Below, piece after piece: positions 9,326 to 20,659 of a DNA stretch of 64,000 bases. Source of the stretch: Pictodentalium vernedei (taxonomy: Eukaryota; Mollusca; Scaphopoda; Dentaliida; Dentaliidae). The stretch covers positions 394,435,217-394,499,216 of the forward strand of contig CM062294.1 in NCBI GenBank assembly GCA_031216915.1. The letters run 5' to 3'. The first letter of the stretch is position 1. Each line of letters starts with the position of its first letter. The notes under the pieces are model-generated. The model did not search any database and had not been told where the DNA came from. It worked only from the letters and a program-made list of their open reading frames with translations. The position numbers and the translations under genes were made by a program.

Positions 9326-12300
9326 CTATATATATTTTTTTTTTAAACTTACAACATTTTCGATGTCTTCGGTCATACTATATTCATCGTCCTCTCGATT
9401 TTGTTGTTGTTGAAATATCGTGGAATAATAATGTCCGAGTGCGAAAGTATGTATTTTATCCTCTCATATAATTCTCTTATTGTCTTAGGCTATCAATGCA
9501 ATCTTATTGATTTCTTTGGTGTACATCTCGTGCTTTTTGCTTTGAATCACAGTCATCTTTTTATACACCGTCGAATCTTTGAAAAGACACTCTTTATGCT
9601 CTTTGAAAGTGATGCTTTTATTCGTCACGCATGCTTGAATGCCTTTACATCTTAGACGGGTGATCGTCGGGATAATTACTCGTGTTGAACCATTCATTCA
9701 CGTCTGGCGCTATGTCCTCATAGACGTCTCTAGTCTCTATCTCGTAAGCCAGACTCTCCGTGTCGGTGAACAATAGTTTGGCTTTTGAACCGAATTTCGC
9801 TTTGACATAATCGTAGTGAAACTCGTACATCAACTGCTTGCTGGCATCTAAGATGATCGCTCCAAGATAACAGGGTTTGTCGAACTTCAGATGCATTTAG
9901 ATTTTCGTCGAATATGATTCTATGTTGATAATTGGGTTTAGCGATTAATTTTCTAGACCTGTCTTTGGACATGACGAGTTGAACATCAGTTCTATTCCTA
10001 ATGTTTTCCATAGATTTTCGGTACACGCAATTGTTCATGAGTTTGAAGAAATCTTTTTCGAAGTCGCTCTCGGCCTGCATTCTTAAATTTGTGTTGAGAT
10101 CGATGTATTTTTTCATCCAAGGCACCTCGTCTATTCAAGTGATTCGATGCACGTCGATCAATCTCATCCTACGATTGATGTAATGTTTCAGATTTTTGAA
10201 ATAGACCACGTAATTGTGTTTGCGATCTAAATTGGGAACAAGTTTTTCAATGCCATTCACTTCTATTCGTTCGGGAGCCAGCGGATAATCATTGTGAGGA
10301 TCGTGTAACGTTTCCAGATAGTCCAAGTCGACTTCTAGAATACAAGGATAGTCTCACCAGTTTTGTTTTTCTTCCAACGTTTTAACCCATTTGAAATTTC
10401 CGATCGGTAAAGGATGACTCATGGCCTAACTGTACAAATTATTAGCGTCCCAATACTGTATGTATTTACTCGGTTTTTCCAAATCAAAATCTTTCCCCAT
10501 GTGATAATTATTAGCTTTGGCATATCTGGTGGAAATCATAGAGATGCCACCCCTCACAGCCTTTTTGAACATGAGCAACATGTGGACATCCAATAATAAT
10601 TCCAATCGAACTTCGGTCATCTTCAAGAGAGCATCCCAAGCAAGTCCAGGTACCCTTAATACCAAGCCAGATCTAGTTCGTAATGTCGACGACACACTGA
10701 TCGAAAATTTTCAAACACGTTGACCAAGAGAAGCATGTCGGTTTTCAAATATAGGTCGTGATAATCTCTCATGGATTTCATGTCAAATAATGTCCACATT
10801 TTTTGTGCGTGTTCGTAATCGTCATTGTAAATGTGAGAATGGTATAATTTCGAACAAAAATTTTCTTTGGGAGGTAGGGTGAGGTCGTCGAATTTCTCGA
10901 GATCCCCCATGTAATCGTAAGGGTAGACACCTTTCCTCAACATGACATCCACCAATTCTCGGCGATCATCAAAATGTTTACTCGTGATTTTAAATTTCTC
11001 TCTATTCAAACAGTTAACTAATTTTTCCAGACTGGCCAACATGAATTTATAACTGTCAATGAAACATATCTCTTTATGGATGAGACTCCTTTTTCCACAC
11101 TCAATCCATCCTTCATGTTTTTAATCTCCATCTTTTTATTGACGACCTTCCATTTAGTGAAGGTAATGTATTTTTCGTCGCTCAACTCCCCCTCGCTGAC
11201 ACCCATATTTTTCATGAACAGGTGACTGTCGTGAAATATCACCGGATAGAATTGAGCGTCTCAAAATCTTAAATTATATTTGTTGTGAGCCGTGCCACGA
11301 AACAGACCCGTGTAGTGATCGTGATCTCTAATTTTTTATTATTTTTAGACTGATCATCGAATGGTTGTCTACAGATGTGACATTCGGTGGTTTCCTTGTA
11401 TTCTCGCTGTTGCTCTGGCATGATGACCATGTTTTTGGATGTTTTAAATTTGTCGTATAATCTTTGAATTATTATTAACTCTTCCACGAATCTTTGAGCT
11501 ACATTGTCGTCAATTGAACGTTTGTTGTAGATGAATGGACCTGACGATTCTCGATCGTCGAAAGAACATTTCACATAATAACAATAGCCCGAAGGTACGT
11601 GCTTCTGATATTTTTCGGTGTAACTCCAACGCTCATCGTGTTGGCAAGAATTCATCTTGGTGGTGAAACGTTCGAAATCGACATAGACGACGAATGGCGG
11701 TCCTAATCTTCTATTGTAGCTGCGAAAATCTATGTAAGTCTTAGGTTTAGACATTTTGACGGCAACGCCTTGCTTTTCGATGCAATATTCCTGATGATGC
11801 ATCAACGATTCTTGACGGCAGAACAAATTCATGCAGTTGAGACAGAAAATCTCTCGTGCTCATGTTTACAAATCTGCTTCGACAGCAATCCACTTATATT
11901 TTTAATCCAGCAATAATGTGAATTGTCACCCTCGGAAATTAATAACAAATTAATCATCTTTTCTCTCCCTTTGTGTGAAGTCAGTTTGAGAGGATAGACT
12001 ATTCGTTTTTCATCATTGTATCCCAAGACATTCACAGCCATGGTGGGATTTAGCTTTTCAAAACATTCGATGTCTTTCAACCACATCGGGAAAGGCATCC
12101 CGTCCAATCGAGATTTTTACAAGTCTGCACGTAGTTGGAAACTCTCTGAGCATTCTTTTCTATGGGATATACTGGGCCGATGTGATCGCCCATTTGAAAC
12201 ACTCACTATCATCTTCATTTTTCACGTTGATCACAGCATTTTTTTTAGATACGAAATAAAGCAATTTTATATAGGAAGACACTTTCAAAGGGACGTGTCT

Positions 12301-13277
12301 GTCCACGTGAATCTCGAGATTCAATACCTCCTCAAACGTCCAACCACTTTCGTTGCCTTGATAAATAGCCATAGATTCCAACATCTTGTCTTTCATCACT
12401 TCGTAAAGGTTGGCTAATTCGTCATCTCTAAACACAATCTCGTTTTTAGATCAGAAATAGGTATCTTCCACCACGCTTTCACCCGTGTTCGTGTTGACCT
12501 TTTTCATCAGACAATTGAAGATCATTTTTATTTTTAAACCCTTATCTAGATGTTTTCGAAATATGTTCAACACTTCACCCTTCGCCCGTTCCATGAATGA
12601 TTCAGGATTGAGTTTTGCGAGACCGGGTTTCGTGTTGAAAGTTTTAAACCATCCTTTGATGGCTTCATCTCATTCTATTGGAATTAATGGTGACTCTAAT
12701 GCTTTGATTATGATTTCCGTTATCACCTCGATAGCCTCACTGCCCTCGTGATTGCATCCATTGTTTTTTTTCTAACGAATCATCATCTCGAACCACATCA
12801 CTTTTAATTTTTTTATCATTCTCTTTCGAAACCTTCTGCCGCTCCACCACTTTTCATTTAACGGTCACCTTCTTCTTCTTAGTTTCCTTCATGGTCGTCT
12901 GTTGTTTTGTCGTCGATGTCTTCTCATCTTTTTTTTTTGGCAATTCAAGTTGTTTTTGTCGCTGTCGTCTCATCATTTTTTTCATGAATTGAGTTGTTTT
13001 TATCGCTGCTGCAGAGCTTTCGTCCATTCCCTTTCCATCGAGCAATATGACCGATGCATTCATCTCTTTTCATGTATTTGACACCTTTCAATTTCAACAA
13101 CTGACGCACTTTGGCTTGTAATTTCACCAGTGATAGATCACAGGTCTCCTCATGCACGGCTTCGATCAATCATTCTTTGGTTCTGTGATGGTTATAATTT
13201 TTAATTCCTAGATTTCTACAATACTTTTTCAACTTGGGTATGATAGACAAATATAATTTTTTTTCCATTTTTGGCAT
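9326..13277 (-). pseudogene. Protein-primed family B DNA polymerase (broken copy A)
   Basis: Read right to left. A SAP-like start (about 13277-13080, HHRTK motif) is followed by a basic linker and a conserved region. Exonuclease motifs FVVYVDFERF and SHLFMKN come next, then LKTDMLLLVNVFENFR, palm motif A YWDANNLYS, motif B LMNNCVYRKSMEN and a motif C that reads TDTESL, where the second Asp is replaced by Glu. At least ten stops and frameshifts split it. It matches copy B 50387-54500 throughout. Polintons replicate with this enzyme using a terminal-protein primer. The C-terminal acidic repeats seen in copy B are replaced here by a Gln-rich tail. Confidence 0.85.
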
Positions 13278-13517
13278 TTTTTTGTGTGTGTTAAACTTCT
13301 TATTTAATAAGTATATAATATTTTTTAGTTTTTTAAAAAGTTTTTTTTTTGTGAATTGTTAAACTTCTTATTAATATATATATATTTTTTGTCATTAAAG
13401 AAAAAACCTCCCAGAAAAAACAGAAAAAAACGAGTACTACCTCATGATAAGAAGTACTTTAATGAGCTTTTGAGTCAAGATTTAAAATCTATCTATAATG
13501 AACTAACTCTCTTTTTT

Positions 13518-13964
13518 TCATAATTTCGTGTCCGTGACGAGCATGTGACCTTTAAAGTTATCATCTCCCCTCTGATAAATCCATCGGAAAACCAGATTTA
13601 CCATCTCAAGCGTCCGTTCTTTCCCGGTGATCAGATTCAATTTGTTGACCACTTCTTTAGAGATGTTCAGATATATATTACTCCCGTAGGGTAGGGACAG
13701 ATCATCCGGATCGAATTTTTCTATTTTCTCTGAGAGGATGGCCAATAGATCGTCTTGACATTCGTACATTAATTCCAGGGTGGCCTCATTCAATTTCAAA
13801 GGCAATACATAGTTGTCGTATTCCTCTCTCAATCCTCTCGTCTCCATGTCCTTCAATTCGATGGCATCGTGCAATTGCAGTTTATAAATTTTACTATTGA
13901 ACTTTGAATATCTCTCGACTCTCTTCAATTTTAATGCAGATTGTTTAGGTGGTGTCACTTTCAT
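13518..13964 (-). CDS. Conserved 149-aa Polinton protein (intact in copy A)
   Basis: An uninterrupted 148-residue ORF, one of very few intact genes in copy A. It shares LKLKRVE, YKLQLHDAIEL, PLKLNEA, DDLSLPYG and a C-terminal LVTDTKL with the two tandem genes at 48314-48763 and 49001-49450 of copy B. The protein is charged, without membrane segments or recognisable domain. Here it lies upstream of, and in the same direction as, the polymerase; in copy B it points away from the polymerase. Function unknown; a replication-associated or core protein is a guess. Confidence 0.65.
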   Translation of the reverse strand: MKVTPPKQSALKLKRVERYSKFNSKIYKLQLHDAIELKDMETRGLREEYDNYVLPLKLNEATLELMYECQDDLLAILSEKIEKFDPDDLSLPYGSNIYLNISKEVVNKLNLITGKERTLEMVNLVFRWIYQRGDDNFKGHMLVTDTKL

Positions 13965-14119
13965 GACTGATTATTTTTTTTGTGTCGTCGTTTTGTTGAA
14001 AATTATTTTTTATAAAATATTAAATTTTGTGTTTTTTTTTTTAAAATGATAATAATTATTAATTGTAAAAAATTTTTTTTTTCTTCTTCTTATTATATAT
14101 GTAAAAAAATAAAAATAAC

Positions 14120-14165
14120 AACTTTTTTTTTACAGTTTTTTCTCTTTAATGACAAAAACGGTTAT
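14120..14165. repeat. Repeated AT-rich spacer motif
   Basis: A pyrimidine/T-rich block ending in TTTAATGACAAAAACGGTTA occurs here and again at about 14802-14850; a reverse-complement relative (TTGTCATTAAAGAAAAAA) is at 13388-13408. The three sites lie in spacers around the last two minus-strand genes of copy A, so they may be shared promoter or terminator sequences. Confidence 0.35.
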
Positions 14166-14377
14166 AATAAAAAAACGAAAAAAAAACCATCAGATTTTGA
14201 AACTGTTTGTAACTGTACGAAATACGCGTTTTTCTTTTTGTTTGTTTAATTTTTTAAACAAAAATTATAACCGAAAGATTTTGTTGAACCTAGAAATGTC
14301 TTCCCCCGATAAGATGAGAAACACGATATCAAACGCAATTTATCTTTCTTAGTTCTCACATTTTCGGGTCGTAAGAA

Positions 14378-14750
14378 TCATTTGCATTTGACCAATTTGT
14401 CTTGAAAATCGAATATGTGTTTAGAAAACGAATCGAATAATTTTTTGTTGTTTTTACGTTCCAAAGGAACTTCAAATTCTCCTTTTTCGCTCACAAAGAC
14501 CCATCGACCTTTTTGTTCTTCGCGTTTTGCGGCTGCCAAGAAAATCTTTCGTTTGAAACGTTTGAAAGAACGGGAAGATCTCTTCACAAACATTTCCTCG
14601 ACTCGAAAGTATGGTTTCTAAATGTTTTATTTTATAAAATGCTTCTTTGGAGGATGTTTTGAACGCAGCATATTTCTTTACGAAAGGATTGTCGATCACG
14701 TAGTCATCTTCTTCTTTTTTGAAAATTTGTACTAACTTTTTTTCATTCAT
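14378..14750 (-). pseudogene. Hypothetical Polinton-edge gene, frameshifted
   Basis: The frame starting at 14750 encodes NEKKLVQIFKKEEDDYVIDN and a lysine-rich helical region, then shifts to another frame near 14590 that runs to 14378 with KRKIFLAAAKREEQKGRWVF. The two overlapping frames look like one gene with a single indel. I recognise no domain. The position, last gene of the element, is comparable with other small edge-located accessory genes; an uncertain partial likeness to the copy B gene at 56604-57161 (basic KREEQKG/REKQKG stretch) is noted but not convincing. Confidence 0.35.
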
Positions 14751-14903
14751 TTTTTTTTTAGTTTTTTTTTCTTCTTATTAGATATTTAAAAAAATAAAAT
14801 AACAACTTTTTTTTAAGTTTTTTCTTTAATGACAAAAAAAACGGTTATTATTTTTTTAGCATCCGTCTCACAACTCTTAATATAACACACATACACACAT
14901 CAT

Positions 14904-15080
14904 CAATCGTGATCTCTCTCTCTCCATGCCAAAAAAACCCCTCTTCTCTACATTATCGTGGAGGGAGAGTTCTAGCACACCTCATATTTTTTAGACTCGG
15001 GCGAGCGATCTCTCTCTCCATGTCAAAAAACCTCCTACATCATCGCAGGCTGGTTCTAGCACACCAAAAAATACCTCGCT
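14904..15080 (+). repeat. Two tandem ~90-bp repeats at right edge of copy A
   Basis: Two diverged units each contain GATCTCTCTCTC, a CATG(C/T)CAAAAAA stretch, a CATTATCG/CATCATCG block and GTTCTAGCACACC. They start near 14908 and 14998. Placed just outside the last element gene, they may be part of a degraded terminal region. Confidence 0.5.
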
Positions 15081-15416
15081 CGATTCGGACTGTATTTTTT
15101 CCGTGAGAATCGACGTTCGATCGCGTGTCTTCAATCCACGACGACAATGTTTTTTGGAATTTTTGTCAATGGGAATCTCAGTGCTAATCTTACCTCTGGT
15201 CACAATCTTGCAAAATCCGTAGTATCGAAATTCGAAAAAAATCACCTAAAATGGCGAGTCCGTGTTACCTATGTGAAAAAGTGAATGTTTTCGAGAGAAA
15301 GTTGTTGTCAAATTTATGAAAAGTGAATTTTTAAAGTAATGGAATTTTTAACATTTTTAATAAATTCCGTCGAATTTTAGTCAAACGTGAGTCAAACGTT
15401 AGAGAAATTGAACGTT

Positions 15417-15540
15417 GAACCCACGACACCTCGTCTACCGCCACCACTGTAAAAACGAGGAGAAATTGACGATGTGAAGGTAGAGGTGTCGCATCGAACA
15501 AGTCGATAGAATTCAATCGAGAATAACGCAATTGTCTGGC
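15417..15540 (+). pseudogene. Scrap of a third Polinton membrane-protein gene (5' end)
   Basis: The DNA ACACCTCGTCTACCGCC, a DDV-like acidic stretch and GATAGAATTCAA resemble bases 3355-3425 of copy A. In one frame it reads RCRIEQVDRIQ, close to RYRIEQINRIQ of the intact gene. The homology stops after about 120 bases. It is outside the gene order of copy A, so it derives from another element or from a rearranged end. Confidence 0.5.
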
Positions 15541-15888
15541 CCATCTAACTTTTTAATGCAACAAGATTCGGGACAACGAAAAGGGTGCCGGTATCGGCCG
15601 TTTCCCCCTACTCACCGTGTGCTCGTGGTCTGTATCACACTATCAGACTATGCAGGCCATTAGTCAAAGTTCTGAAGAAGTGTGCAGTTTGTGTCTTGGA
15701 GATAACCCCGAAAGTACTCTTATTTCCTCACTCAACTCTTCCAGAAATCTAGCATAAGTGTAAGGCATCTCGTGTACATCTGTTTATCGTTGCTGATCCC
15801 TAAGTCAAAGCCACCATTAATATGGGACTAACTGATCAGCGTTCATTAAATCTGGCATTTGGTTGACATATTTTTTTTATTACCTAAG
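15541..15888. other. Intergenic/intronic host DNA, no feature seen
   Basis: I see no coding, RNA or repeat signal here beyond a polypyrimidine tract and the AG acceptor directly before the first GH1 exon. Confidence 0.4.
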
Positions 15889-16073
15889 GTCTGGCTCGGC
15901 TTGGTTGAAAGTTGTTCCATGGGGAGCACGAAAAATTCTCAGCTGGATTAAACACCACTACAACAATGTCCAAGTGATTGTTACAGAGAATGGAGTATCG
16001 GATAGAAACGGAACGCGTGATGACTATCACAGGATTAACTACGTACGAAGTTATGCCAACGAAATATTAAAAG
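15889..16073 (+). CDS. GH1 (lactase/beta-glucosidase-like) exon with nucleophile Glu
   Basis: This 185-base exon encodes SAWLKVVPWGARKILSWIK and VIVTENGVSDRNGTRDDYH. VTENG contains the catalytic nucleophile Glu of glycoside hydrolase family 1. It is preceded by a T-rich tract and TACCTAAG acceptor and followed by a GTACAT donor. It ends in phase 1, which fits the start of the next exon at 24190. GH1 enzymes hydrolyse beta-glucosides or lactose; multi-domain secreted or membrane forms occur in animals. The upstream exons are not between 14.8 and 15.9 kb, so they must lie left of copy A or be missing. Confidence 0.85.
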
Positions 16074-16299
16074 GTACATTGTGCTAGCTGTTTAAGATCA
16101 CCTGACATATATATCCCTTGCCCCCACGCCACCCCCATCCTAAAACAGTCACGGTCTCTCTAATAATGCTAACATAACCTAAAAGGGAACACCCCAGCGA
16201 GCCGTCTTCCATTGTTCACGGTAATCTGGGAAGGCATTTGCAGAACAATATCAGATTAATTATACTTCTTAAAATGCCTATCACTGTAATGTCATTTAA

Positions 16300-16503
16300 T
16301 TGGTTGCGGGCAAGATTATTTCAGGTGGTCTGAATTTGTTATTCCATTTTTTTTATTACAAATTATTGGAGACCGCCCAGAGGTACTCTCCAATAAGTTG
16401 TAATAAAACAAATTTATATGAACAAAATATTATTTGTGTTTGACTGAATATGAAACACGAACAAGGAAAATATTGGCTGTTGCTCTAGTACCCTCATTTT
16501 TTT
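16300..16503. repeat. Hairpin-bearing MITE-like repeat (copy 1)
   Basis: A hairpin (arms about 16351-16372 and 16387-16408, ATTACAAATTATTGGAGA type) is followed by a conserved tail ending in ACCCTCATTTTTT. A second copy lies at 26280-26466 with the same arms and tail. Confidence 0.65.
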
Positions 16504-17240
16504 TGAAAGCCCTGGTAGTGGCTTACAACACTCAACCAGTTAAAATGTATGTTGTAGTGGGTGGGAACAGCAGCATATTGTTCACTTTGGAGGTGCCCAG
16601 CTTTAAGCTGATGAAGGCCTGAAGCTACGATCTCAAAATTTTCCGACATGGTGGAGCAAGAGTTATACTTTTCCGGTAGTATTCCCTGGTGGTTGACCAT
16701 CAGTCCGAACTTGATACCGAATTCAATATGCGTCTTTAAAACAATAATAAACGAAATAGGTTCGAATAGTTTGTTTGTTATTATTATTTTAATGAATTAC
16801 TTTCGTTTCACTAAAGTAATTTTCACGAAAGTAATTTCGAAAAATGATAATAATACACGATTTTTGTGTGCACATAACTACAGAAAGGTCATATACTTAT
16901 TACGAGTGCTTTCATACAAAAGACATTTGAAACAGAGGGATATAATGAAAATTGTGGTGTTGCCAAAGAGCAGTTTTATTTTTTCAAATTAGCTGCTTTC
17001 AGACAAATGTGGGCTTTCGAGCGCCCAACAATTTTTCCGTGGACAACAAAAATTTCAGACGGGAAGGGGTCATGGGAGGGGGTGCGATCCCCTTCCCTGA
17101 ACCCCACTAGCTTCGAGCCTGAGCTGATGATGTTGACACTGCAAGTCAGACTGGCCACAGAACATTCCATACCAAATACACAGTTCAGACACATCTGTGA
17201 TATGTTGTTTTAAATTAATGGTATGCCAAGTCGATTAGAG
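16504..17240. other. Intronic sequence, no gene recognised
   Basis: Only short chance ORFs are present. A GAAAGTAATTTT-type short repeat near 16800-16845 and ordinary unique sequence are all that I see. Confidence 0.4.
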
Positions 17241-17475
17241 GGAGTGCGGTGGCTCATCTGGTAGGGGTGCAGGCTGCAAGCCGAGAGATCCTCAGTTCGA
17301 ATCCCACCTGCGGTAACCGCATTGTGTCCTTGGGCAAGACACTTCACCCCTATTGCCCACGTGGGGACGCGGTGTCGCTGTGTACAAAGGCATACGGCAC
17401 GTCGATGGTGCACCTGTCTTCAACCAATGCTAACCCTGCTTGTGTGAGTTAGTATGTTGGGGAGCTGACAGTAGT
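17241..17475 (+). mobile_element. tRNA-derived SINE (plus strand)
   Basis: A tRNA-like head carries box A (GGTGGCTCATCTGGTAGGGG) and box B (CAGTTCGAATCCC). It is followed by the family body with GTGTCCTTGGGCAAGACACTT, CGGCACGTCGATGGTG and a tail ending GTTGGGGAGCTGACA. The same body recurs at 23590, 29640, 32045 and 63600. I associate this SINE type with molluscan genomes. Confidence 0.75.
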
Positions 17476-17609
17476 AGTGCTCGCACGTTTGGGGCCTAGG
17501 TTGCAGGATCTCATTGCAGGATCTCATGTGACGCCATAGTCACGTGACCTAGTGCCGCCATGTGTGGTTGTCATGATAACCCGCGTGAGCGTCCATCTTG
17601 TGACGTCAT

Positions 17610-19596
17610 CCCCATAGTGATACGTGGTGTTAGTGCGCATGCACAGCGCGTGTTGTTAAGGTGATACGTGTTTCCGTCGTCCATTTTGTATACTGGAGGC
17701 CGCCATCTTGGTTTCTATGGTAGCACGTGATTGCTATGTTACCTAAGGCCTACAATAGGACAGGGGTATGTTCGGAGGGTATGTTCGATTGAATCGGAGT
17801 ATTTTCTGGAACGACTTCCCAGGATAATTACCACAAACAACCCGACAATCCCTCCAAATCACCAAAATCCACCCAAAATCACCGAAATTGACTTTATTTC
17901 CCCAATTTATCGGCTTAGCACGTAGTGCTATAGTACTAAGGGGGTACAAAGGGGTGCGTTCGATTGAACAGGAGTAATGTTCTGGCTTAGAATTCTCCCA
18001 GAATCCCTTTTTGGATCCCTATTCCATGAAGTTTTTCCCATTAAAAGACACGTTCCTTTGGTCATTACCCAGAATTCTCTGCTTCTATCTATATATGTAA
18101 TAGTTATCGTTTATCTGGCCATGTTCTTTTATTCTAGAGTATACTCCAGTAACGTAAGTGACTCCTCGAACGACTCTTCGACTCATTTCAGTATTTGAGG
18201 ATACCTATGGCCCAGGTAATGTATTATTTGAGGATACTTATCGAGGATACCTTTTAGAGGATACTTACCTGAGGATACTATTACCTGTACCACAAGACAT
18301 ACCTATCCCAAATATCCCTTATAAGCCATCGATCAGTTACTGAAAGTCATTGCTCGAATGACTAGAATCCCATTGAGCAAATGAGCCAACGAGCAATTGC
18401 TCGATCGAGTGACTCCTCGAACGACTCTTCGACTCATTTCAGTATTTGAGGATACCTATGGCCCAGGTATTGTATTATTTGAGGATACCTATCGAGGATA
18501 CCTTTTAGAGGATACTTATCTGAGGATACTATTACCTGTACCACAAGACATACCTATCCCAAATATCCCTTATAAGCCATCGAGCAGTTACTGAAAAGTC
18601 ATTGCTCGAGTCGTTCGATACAATACCTGTGCCATAGGTATCCTTAGATACTGAAATGAGTCGAAGAGTCGTTCGAGGAGTCACTCGAACGAGCAATTGC
18701 TCGTTGGCTCATTTGCTCGCTGGGATCGAGTCGTTCGAGCAATATGCCGAGTCACTCGATCGAGCAATTACTCTAAGGCTCATTTGCTCGATGGGCTTCG
18801 AGTCGTTCGAGCAATGACTTATCAGTAACTGCTCGATAGCTTATTGGCTTTGGGGCTGCTTTTGTTATACACAAGGGAGATAACTCTGTATACAGATTAT
18901 GGGAAAGCAAGCAGTCTTATTGGTTATAAATGATCTAGATAAATGAAACAACAAGAGTACTTGGAATAGGATCAGAACTAACAATAATAGACCAAAATAG
19001 CTAAATATAGTAATAATAAGCAAAGCTGTTCCAACTAATAGGCTCTTCTACGTTACTGGAGTATACTCTAGAATAAAAGAACATGGCCAGATAAACGATA
19101 ACTATTACATATATAGATAGAAGCAGAGTATTCTGGGTAATGACCAAAGGAACGTGTCTTTTAATGGAAAAAACGTCATGGGATAGGGATCCAAAAAGGG
19201 ATTCTGGGAGAATTCTAAGCCAGAACATTACTCCTGTTCAATCGAACGCACCCCTTTGTACTCCCTTAGTACTATAGCACTACGTGCTAAGCCGATAAAT
19301 TGGGGGAAATAAAGTCAATTTCGGTGATTTTGGGTGGATTTTGGTGATTTGGAGGGATTGTCGGGTTGTTTGTGGTAATTATCCTGGGAAGTCGTTCCAG
19401 AAAATACTCCGATTCAATCGAACATACCCTCCGAACATACGCCTGTCCTATTGTAGGCCTTAGGTAACATAGCAATCACGTGCTACCATAGAAACCAAGA
19501 TGGCGGCCTCCAGTATACAAAATGGACGACGGAAACACGTATCATCTTAACAACACACGCTGTGCATGCGCACTAACACCACGTATCACTATGGGG
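17610..19596. mobile_element. Fold-back element with ~547-bp terminal inverted repeats
   Basis: Left arm 17610-18156 and right arm 19049-19596 are near-identical reverse complements beginning CCCCATAGTGATACG. The centre (18158-18900) holds two ~200-base direct repeats and many GAGGATAC and GAGCAATTGCTCG palindromic motifs. No transposase is encoded, so it is a non-autonomous DNA element that would be mobilised in trans. The high arm identity suggests recent activity. Confidence 0.85.
18158..18607 (+). repeat. Tandem ~200-bp repeats in fold-back element centre
   Basis: Units start at 18158 and 18409, each beginning GTGACTCCTCGAACGACTC and containing four GAGGATAC(T/C) motifs. Inverted fragments of the same unit follow at 18600-18700. 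Confidence 0.8.
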
Positions 19597-19869
19597 TTTT
19601 TTTTCGCATTGGTGTTAATAGAAACTGTCATTACTTGCATGCTATGTTTCAGGTGACCAAAAGTGATTGTTTGCAGAAAGAATGGTCTAATGACAATTGA
19701 AAGACAACACAATGATGAAAATATGCAATATTTTAATGGCGCTAATTACACACAATTGTCACAAATATTTTTGATAGACAAATGTTCTCTCGACAAGTAT
19801 GGTGATGGAACGGTCCATGATGAAACAATGCCGGTAATTACTAACAAAAAATGTAACTTGTCATCTCCT

Positions 19870-20626
19870 GAACACAATAGCAGTGTCTGACGTCAGTAGC
19901 GAGCGTATCCACCACGTGCCCGGATGACACCAGAACCCTCCGCCTAATGCTACCAGGGAGCCTTCTGATACGGCCCAGAGGCATCTGCTCCTCATGTAAT
20001 GCAGCTTCCAAATCGGACAAATTCTGTACAGGCGATTCCCTTGCTTGCACACGACGCCCAATATACCATACACGTCTCCAAACGTCATATTTGATGCTGA
20101 TCGGACAGAGCTGGACGCTTGATGACCCTTCTGGACCTCATACCCAGTGCTTTCAGACGGTTTCGGACAGTATTGTTGCACAAACGCCTGTTGGGGAGCC
20201 AAAAGCATTTCAAAATCCCACTTGAAGCAAAGGGTTCACGCATAACGAGGCGTGCCAGACTCCGATCTTTCCGAGGAAATGTCTTTTGGGGGTTGTCCAG
20301 GAATTGGTCGGATTTTGCCTTCCAATAGCTTTGAATGACATGCATGTTGCATGCATGCCAACGATTTGCCATCTTAGTGCCTCTGACAGTTTCCTCCTTG
20401 CCATGTCAACATTTAATGATAAAGGAAGTGACAAATTTTCTTGTGTTTTACCCAGATATTGCATGTGGATGATAGTGTTTTTGGTGACATTCGTGGGAAG
20501 CACGCTTCGCGTGGACGAGGGGATGTGTTTGGGGTACGCTATCAACCAGAAACACCATGTACTGCAAGACATAGCAATCATTAAAACATGATAATCAGTA
20601 ACAGCAACTTCACTGTCATGAAACAT
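19870..20626 (-). pseudogene. Tc1-like transposase remnant
   Basis: The minus strand encodes RRKLSEALRWQIVGMHAT followed by a truncated helix-turn-helix segment, then after frameshifts NLSDLEAALHEEQMPLGRIR, typical of the N and C termini of Tc1-family transposases. The central catalytic region is largely deleted or scrambled. It is an inactive fragment, related in style to the copy at 42677-43800. The flank at 20630-20660 (GGTGCTTAATTAAGTTCC) may be a degraded terminal repeat. Confidence 0.6.
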
Positions 20627-20659
20627 TTCAGGGGGTGCTTAATTAAGTTCCAGGTGTAT

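Larger units (their letters stand above)
1..15540. mobile_element. Polinton/Maverick element, copy A (decayed, left end outside window)
   Basis: This stretch holds remnants of most Polinton hallmark genes: penton-like minor capsid, hydrophobic virion protein, PLA2-integrase, double jelly-roll capsid, fibre-like protein, adenain-like protease and protein-primed polymerase. The spacers are very AT-rich and genes sit in two convergent blocks meeting near 7.25 kb. Nearly every gene has frameshifts or stops, so the copy is dead. The packaging ATPase and the two genes preceding it in copy B are not seen and would lie left of base 1. The right boundary is fuzzy: recognisable element sequence stops near 14.75 kb, with a further scrap at 15.42-15.54 kb. 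No terminal inverted repeat could be identified. Confidence 0.9.

Noticed and set aside
1..15540. Interpretation of the region as a free virus or bacteriophage genome.
   Set aside because: Genes are decayed, the flanks are intron-containing host DNA with SINEs and Tc1 elements, and a retroviral-type integrase is present, so these are integrated copies.
17731..17925. ORF encoding an apparently conserved 64-residue protein, found again on the opposite strand at 19287-19475.
   Set aside because: The similarity arises because both lie in the inverted arms of the fold-back element; no independent coding evidence.
18158..18607. Two nearly identical 60-65 codon ORFs in tandem.
   Set aside because: They are translations of the direct repeats inside the fold-back element and show no codon bias or domain.
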